Positions 34,844-38,965 of a stretch of 38,965 nt of DNA are shown piece after piece. Made by a program: the position numbers and the translations under genes. The notes beneath the pieces were generated by a model. It saw nothing but the letters and a program-made list of their open reading frames with translations. It was not told the origin of the DNA and ran no database searches. Numbering within the stretch: position 1 is the stretch's first letter; each line of letters starts with the position of its first letter. Source of the stretch: Flavobacteriales bacterium UBA979 (GTDB lineage: Bacteria; Bacteroidota; Bacteroidia; Flavobacteriales_D; Sanyastnellaceae); the NCBI GenBank assembly GCA_002292325.1, contig DBBR01000094.1:1-38965 (forward strand), written 5' to 3'.

Positions 34844-34887
34844 TTCACTTTCAAGTTGGATCAACCAGGCATGAACCTGGAAGTGAA
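34844..34887 (+). promoter_or_regulatory. Leader hairpin (imperfect 14-nt-arm inverted repeat) before the YfiR gene
   Basis: Left arm 34844-34857 (TTCACTTTCAAGTT) pairs with right arm 34874-34887 (AACCTGGAAGTGAA): 13 of 14 positions pair as RNA, with one G-U and one A·C mismatch. The 16-nt loop holds a further CCAGG/CCTGG alternative. It ends 15 nt before the ATG at 34903. It could be a 5' stabilising stem, a translation control or a DNA operator. Confidence 0.5.
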
Positions 34888-34902
34888 ATATGTCGCAACA
34901 CC

Positions 34903-35502
34903 ATGATGGCTCTTCGCCCCATACGCTTTCTTTTTGATCTTCGTTTGAACAGAACGATGGCGTTGAATATGGTGTGGCTTTTTTCCCTGGTGCTCCTTTC
35001 ATCCGGGGCTTTCGCACAGGTCAATGCGGGTGTCGATGAGACCGATACAAGGGCCATCATGCAAGCGAACTTTCTGTTCCATTTTGCGGCATCAAATGAA
35101 TGGCCAGAAGAGCCGGAGGCTGATGATTTTCATATCGCAGTCATCGGAAACTTTCGGCTTTACGAAGAACTACTGGATAAATACGCGTTGAAATTAATTG
35201 GAGCGCTGCCGCTTAAAATTGATTTCTTCGACGCAGTTGATTCTTTCTTGGAGCGTCCGGCAGGCCAAGTTGTTTATTGTGAACCTGGCGGAGGCGAATT
35301 GCTTCGTGTTGCCCAACAGCTTAGCGATGAACCCGTGCTCCTTGTAGCGAATTCAGAAGCAGCTCTTGCCAACGGTGCATTGATCAATTTCGTTGCGGTC
35401 GGAAACAGAATTCGATATGAAATCAATGCAGACCGAGCCCGGGAAAAAGGCATGCTCATTGGAAATAAAATCATGTCTTGGGCCGTAAAAACTTCACCAT
35501 GA
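34903..35502 (+). CDS. YfiR-family (DUF4154) periplasmic protein
   Basis: A 199-aa protein. A hydrophobic signal (MALNMVWLFSLVLLSSGAFAQ, from Met19, with an extended basic n-region if Met1 is used) precedes a YfiR/DUF4154 domain: AIMQANFLFHFAASNEWP, DFHIAVIGNFRLYEEL, VVYCEPGG, PVLLVANSE and the closing GALINFVAVGNRIRYEINADRAREKGM. In Pseudomonas aeruginosa YfiR is a periplasmic repressor of the diguanylate cyclase YfiN; here no GGDEF gene is adjacent. The TPR gene's ATG overlaps its stop (ATGA), and a SpoIIE phosphatase lies further on. The likely job, modulation of that sensor, is inference. Confidence 0.8.
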   Translation: MMALRPIRFLFDLRLNRTMALNMVWLFSLVLLSSGAFAQVNAGVDETDTRAIMQANFLFHFAASNEWPEEPEADDFHIAVIGNFRLYEELLDKYALKLIGALPLKIDFFDAVDSFLERPAGQVVYCEPGGGELLRVAQQLSDEPVLLVANSEAALANGALINFVAVGNRIRYEINADRAREKGMLIGNKIMSWAVKTSP

Positions 35503-36425
35503 TGCGCACCTTCTCCCATCTAATGAATACATCGGTGCTCGCAGGATTGGCGGTTTCGCTATCGACTGTCTTGTCTGCTCAAACCCCGATCGAAACCGCT
35601 TCACGCTTTGCCGAATCGGGATCCTGGGATGCGGCATATGACGCATTGAAGCCCGCGATGCAACAAGACCCATATCGCTCTGATGGACATGCGTGGTATG
35701 TGCTCGGTTTTGTTCAAAAAGAGCTCCATAAAGCTTCGGGGGCGACGGGCGAAGAGGCTGTTTTTCGCACAGAAGCTGCCCAGAGTTTCCAGCGGGCATT
35801 GAGCCTGCCCAACCTCCCTGCAGCTGACCGCGAGACGGCCCGAAAAGCATTGGATTTCTTGGCGCGAAGTTATTTCCGGGATGCCATTCAATGGGTTGAG
35901 GGATTTACCCCAAATGCGGAACCGATGATTTTGGAATTGATGGGACGCTACGAGGCCATTCAAACTTCCTTAAATCCGGGGCAAGATTTATCTCCTCAGC
36001 GTGCCGACTTGCACCGCTACCTCGGCCAGGCTTATGCACAGCTGCTCGAAACCGAGCGGTTTGCCGGTTTGCCCGAAGAACAGGGGCTCTTTGAGTCGGC
36101 GACCTCCCATTACCAGGAATCGCTGAGTCATGATCCCACGAGTTATGCCAGCCAATACAACCTGGCCATTGCACTTTACAATCACGGAGTTCGGCAACTT
36201 AAGCGAATCAACCACACGACGTCGATGTTTGAATTAATGGAAATTCAAGACGTCTGCGTCGGTTTGTTTGAGCAGTCGCTTATTCCTATGAGAAAAGCGC
36301 AGGCACAGCGGCCGGATCGGTTGGAAACGTTGAAGGGGCTGATGACGATTTATTATGCCCTATCTCAACCGGAAGCATCGGAGGAATACCGAGTTAAAAT
36401 CGAGGAGCAGCTGCGGAATCGGTAG
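35499..36425 (+). CDS. Exported TPR-repeat protein
   Basis: A 308-aa protein. Residues about 1-28 form a signal peptide (…VLAGLAVSLSTVLSAQ), cleaved after SAQ. The mature part is an alpha-solenoid of TPR-like repeats: AESGSWDAAYDALKPAM near residue 37, RYLGQAYAQLLE near 178, YQESLSHDPTSYASQYNLAIALYNHG near 210, and KGLMTIYYALSQPEASEEY at the end. It lacks obvious catalytic residues and is probably a periplasmic scaffold. The ATG overlaps the YfiR stop by 4 bp (ATGA); an earlier in-frame ATG at 35478 lies inside yfiR. The phosphatase starts 41 bp after its stop. No known family assigned. Confidence 0.75.
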   Translation: MMRTFSHLMNTSVLAGLAVSLSTVLSAQTPIETASRFAESGSWDAAYDALKPAMQQDPYRSDGHAWYVLGFVQKELHKASGATGEEAVFRTEAAQSFQRALSLPNLPAADRETARKALDFLARSYFRDAIQWVEGFTPNAEPMILELMGRYEAIQTSLNPGQDLSPQRADLHRYLGQAYAQLLETERFAGLPEEQGLFESATSHYQESLSHDPTSYASQYNLAIALYNHGVRQLKRINHTTSMFELMEIQDVCVGLFEQSLIPMRKAQAQRPDRLETLKGLMTIYYALSQPEASEEYRVKIEEQLRNR

Positions 36426-36466
36426 GAGTTCTAAAAAAACTGGTGTTCCAGCGTTAAATTGCCCAC

Positions 36467-38269
36467 ATGATTCGCAAGGGAGTACCAAAAACGTTCCAAT
36501 GGGGCATTGGGTGGCGCATATCCATGGGCTTCGGAATCTTTGGAATGGCGGTAGGTGCACTCTTTTTATTGACCCGCAGTACCCTGGGAGAAAGCCAGCG
36601 ACTCAGTCAACACATCGAAGGGGTGCTGACGCCCAGCATCCAAGGGTTAGAGGAGTTGGACCGCTCCATTGGAGAATCTCGTATCCTCATTCGGCATTGG
36701 CTTTCGGTCCAATCGGGACCGCGCGATCCGGAGAAACAGGACCTCGCAGGGCTCATGGAAACGGAGATTCCGAATCAGATTCAAGGGATGCGTCCGTTGG
36801 TAGCGAAATGGAATGATCTGGCATTGCAGCATCAGTTCGATTCTCTGGCAACTGAAATTGAGCACTTGTTTTTGGTTTACAGCGAAGTGATGCGGCTTTT
36901 GCCCTCTTTTCAGGCATACGACGATCCCATCGCGATGATGGATGCGGAATATTATGCCTTGGATGGGTCGAGCATCCCTCAATTTACGGGGTCGATTCGA
37001 ATGAGAATGGACCGCATGTCCAAGGCACAGACGGACGCCTTGTCGGCTTCGACCACGCAGATGGATGCCCTGAGCAATCAATTGAAATGGTATGCCGGCA
37101 ATGTGGCCCTCGGAATCCTGATCCTTGGCTTTGCTATTGCTTGGGGTGTGACGCGCTCAATCGTCAAGCCCGTGCTCGAATTGAAACGGGCTTTGCTTTA
37201 TCTAGGAAGAGGGGCCCCGCTTGTGCATCCTGTTGAAGCGAGTGCTGATGAAATCGGCGAAATGGCTGTGGCTGTGAATCGATTGGCGGACGGAATTAAC
37301 AGGACAAGGGAGTTTAGCCTGCAAGTGGGAGAAGGTCAATTCGAGGCGGAATATGCTCCGCTCAGTGAGGACGATGCCTTAGGTCATGCCATTCTCAAGA
37401 TGCGAGATGACCTTGCGAACAATGAACGCGAATTGGAAGAGAAAGTCCGCTTGAGAACCGCGGAGGTCCAAGAGCAAAAGGCCAAAGTGGAGTCGCTCTA
37501 TGGCGATTTGAAGGATAGCATCAATTATGCTGAGCGCATTCAACAGGCCATCCTTCCTTCGGCAACTGACCGTGCGAAAGTATTTGATGAGTCCGCGGTA
37601 TTTTACCAGCCAAGAGACGGAGTGTCAGGGGATTTTTATTTCTTCCATTCCGTCGGCAGGGTGCGCATGTTCTCAGCAATTGATTGCACAGGGCATGGAG
37701 TGCCCGGGGCATTTATGAGCTTGATTGGACACCATGCTTTAGAGCGGATTACCAAAGTCTACACCCAACCAGACCGTGTTCTTGAGCAATTGAATCGTGC
37801 AGCATGTGATCTTCTGAGGCCCCAAGGATTTCGGTCAGAACAAATCGATGAGACCGCTGTCAACGATGGGATGGATTTGGCCATGGTGAGCATTGACATG
37901 GAACGCATGGAAATGGAATACAGTGGCGCGAATTGTCCGTTATACTTAGTGCGCAAGGGGATGCTCCAAGAATTGAAACCCGATAAGATGGCGATTGCAT
38001 CTTTTGAGCCGGGAACGCGGCAGTTTCAGATGCACACCCTCCCCTTGATCGCAGGCGATGTGATTTATGTGGCGACGGATGGTTTTCCTGATCAATTTGG
38101 AGGGCCAAACGGGAAGAAATTCATGCGGAAACGGTTCCGGGAATTACTCGTGCATGCATCAACCCTTTCAATGCCAGAAATGGAGCAAGCCTTATCAGAT
38201 GCTTTCCACGAATGGAAGGGAGATGAGGACCAAGTGGATGACGTACTTGTCGTCGCCGTGAGGGTTTAG
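36467..38269 (+). CDS. Membrane sensor with HAMP and PP2C/SpoIIE serine phosphatase domain
   Basis: A 600-aa two-pass signal protein. TM1 is about residues 13-36; an extracytoplasmic four-helix-type sensor is about 40-207; TM2 is about 209-231. A HAMP domain (230-285, VKPVLELK … DEIGEMAVAVNRL) and a coiled coil (about 310-350) follow. The PP2C SpoIIE-like output is about 360-600, starting INYAERIQQAILP. Metal and catalytic residues are in place: Gly388-Asp389 (SGDFYFF), Asp406 (IDCTGHGVPGA), Asp538 (ATDGF) and Asp591-Asp592. Such enzymes dephosphorylate anti-sigma-antagonist proteins or similar partners, often with a serine kinase; none is encoded in the window. It follows YfiR and the TPR protein, so periplasmic signals may set phosphatase activity. 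Confidence 0.92.
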   Translation: MIRKGVPKTFQWGIGWRISMGFGIFGMAVGALFLLTRSTLGESQRLSQHIEGVLTPSIQGLEELDRSIGESRILIRHWLSVQSGPRDPEKQDLAGLMETEIPNQIQGMRPLVAKWNDLALQHQFDSLATEIEHLFLVYSEVMRLLPSFQAYDDPIAMMDAEYYALDGSSIPQFTGSIRMRMDRMSKAQTDALSASTTQMDALSNQLKWYAGNVALGILILGFAIAWGVTRSIVKPVLELKRALLYLGRGAPLVHPVEASADEIGEMAVAVNRLADGINRTREFSLQVGEGQFEAEYAPLSEDDALGHAILKMRDDLANNERELEEKVRLRTAEVQEQKAKVESLYGDLKDSINYAERIQQAILPSATDRAKVFDESAVFYQPRDGVSGDFYFFHSVGRVRMFSAIDCTGHGVPGAFMSLIGHHALERITKVYTQPDRVLEQLNRAACDLLRPQGFRSEQIDETAVNDGMDLAMVSIDMERMEMEYSGANCPLYLVRKGMLQELKPDKMAIASFEPGTRQFQMHTLPLIAGDVIYVATDGFPDQFGGPNGKKFMRKRFRELLVHASTLSMPEMEQALSDAFHEWKGDEDQVDDVLVVAVRV

Positions 38270-38287
38270 ATCGCGCAAACAGGAAGT

Positions 38288-38965
38288 TCAATCCGTCCAG
38301 TAATGATTCTGGTTCAGGTAATCTTCGGTGTACCGATCCCGGGGATCATGGTATTTCGCATTGAAATATCCGACCATAGCATGATCTCCACTCACGGAAC
38401 TGGACGTGCTGCTGAATCCGGTCTCCGCTTCGCATTCCCGCCGGTCATAAAAGCATCGGTCGATTATCTCGCAGTAATTGTTCTCGCAAATGCTGAAGGA
38501 GAATTTCTTCGGGTCGAAATCCGCCCCATCCTCGGTTTCGACGAACACGCATCCGAAGTCGCCCTTCTCCGAGGTGTGGACCAGTAGGACGGGTACAAAA
38601 TGCGCTTCGATGTCCTTCTGGCTCAGATGATTGGAAGCCTCGGGAAGGTCACCATCGAAATAGGCCTCTCGACTGTAGAGGGATCCTTGGTGTTCGAATG
38701 GCTGGGCATCGCCTCCGAAATGGCGTTCATCTCCTTCCAGCCCTGTCACCTCGGCCACGGTGAATCCTCCATCGGCATAAGCCGCCCAGAGGTGCTCAAT
38801 GTCGTCCACCTCATTCCACGCGGGGTTCACTCCTTCCTCTCTGAGACTAGGAGATTGGTCATCTACATCCTCATCACCCCACTCCAACCCCCTGAGATGA
38901 TTTACCAGCCCAGCGCTATTTTCCGGGTGGTTCATTTCGCCGTTGAGAATGCGCTGCTTCCAGTA
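38288..38965 (-). CDS. Acidic protein of unknown function, 5'-truncated by window edge
   Basis: The frame stays open from the stop at 38288 to the window edge. The ATG at 38935 may be internal: upstream in-frame codons give YWKQRILNGE before it, so the true start lies outside. The visible 225 residues are rich in Asp/Glu. Features include EWGDEDVDDQSP, IEHLWAAYADGGFTVAEVTG, EGDERHFGGD, a hydrophobic strand FVPVLLVHT, and a Cys-bearing region (SICENNYCEIIDRCFYDRRECE). There is no signal peptide in view. It converges on the phosphatase with an 18-bp gap. I do not recognise the family and infer no function. Confidence 0.6.
   Translation of the reverse strand, partial: YWKQRILNGEMNHPENSAGLVNHLRGLEWGDEDVDDQSPSLREEGVNPAWNEVDDIEHLWAAYADGGFTVAEVTGLEGDERHFGGDAQPFEHQGSLYSREAYFDGDLPEASNHLSQKDIEAHFVPVLLVHTSEKGDFGCVFVETEDGADFDPKKFSFSICENNYCEIIDRCFYDRRECEAETGFSSTSSSVSGDHAMVGYFNAKYHDPRDRYTEDYLNQNHYWTD

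Noticed and set aside
1..38965. CRISPR arrays, insertion sequences, att sites, prophage or integron features
   Set aside because: No spaced direct repeats, transposase, integrase or phage structural genes were found on either strand.

Overview
The window looks like a compact, gene-dense chromosomal segment of a Bacteroidota bacterium, most likely Flavobacteriales. GC is near 50%, which is high for that order. The assignment rests on lineage-specific genes and neighbourhoods: a PSP1/RicT-like gene followed by gldH; a DUF4271 - hemD - rnpA - S41 peptidase string; DUF6341 and DUF6427 genes beside purD; a DUF2480 gene; a metalloprotease with a type IX secretion (T9SS) C-terminal domain; and a CarboxypepD-plug TonB-dependent receptor. 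No tRNA, rRNA, CRISPR array, transposase or integrase was found, so this is core genome with some accessory secreted proteins, not a mobile island.

Layout. 1-1764 (+): 5'-truncated PSP1 protein and GldH. 1767-2222 (-): rhodanese lipoprotein. 2303-4414 (+): M43 metalloprotease, then a strong bidirectional terminator at 4432-4460. 4511-5885 (-): a secreted protein and a His-rich lipoprotein. 5998-11382 (-): polA, DUF2480 and dxs. 11503-13167 (-): purQ and a DUF6427 membrane protein, divergent from a 62-aa DUF6341-like gene. 13406-14692 (-): purD. 14797-16593 (+): a GT2-GT9 fusion glycosyltransferase, tail-to-tail with an O-antigen ligase. 16558-21650 (-): O-antigen ligase, S41 protease, rnpA, hemD and DUF4271, tightly packed. 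21690-24902 (-): a 1070-aa lamin-tail-domain protein. 24992-28925 (+): asd and a TonB-dependent receptor. 28956-31049 (-): metG. 31112-34800 (+): LD-carboxypeptidase, kbl, a DAO-like FAD enzyme and a GbsR/MarR-like regulator. 34903-38269 (+): a YfiR-like protein, a TPR protein and a transmembrane HAMP-SpoIIE phosphatase. 38288-38965 (-): 5'-truncated acidic protein of unknown function.

How the genes work together. Most are housekeeping: replication and repair (polA), isoprenoids (dxs), purines (purQ, purD), haem (hemD), tRNA processing and charging (rnpA, metG), amino acids (asd, kbl). Envelope functions are the second theme: gliding, T9SS cargo, LPS core and O-antigen assembly, peptidoglycan recycling, TonB-dependent uptake. 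The best candidate for an undescribed system is the 3' operon. There a periplasmic YfiR-family protein is translationally coupled to an exported TPR protein and followed by a two-pass HAMP sensor whose output is a PP2C/SpoIIE phosphatase. This resembles Pseudomonas YfiBNR with the diguanylate cyclase replaced by a phosphatase. It is preceded by a 14-nt-arm imperfect hairpin in the leader.

Several genes have an upstream box matching the Bacteroidota -7 consensus TAnnTTTG (TATTTTTG three times, TAATTTTG once), and several appear to start at TTG or GTG.
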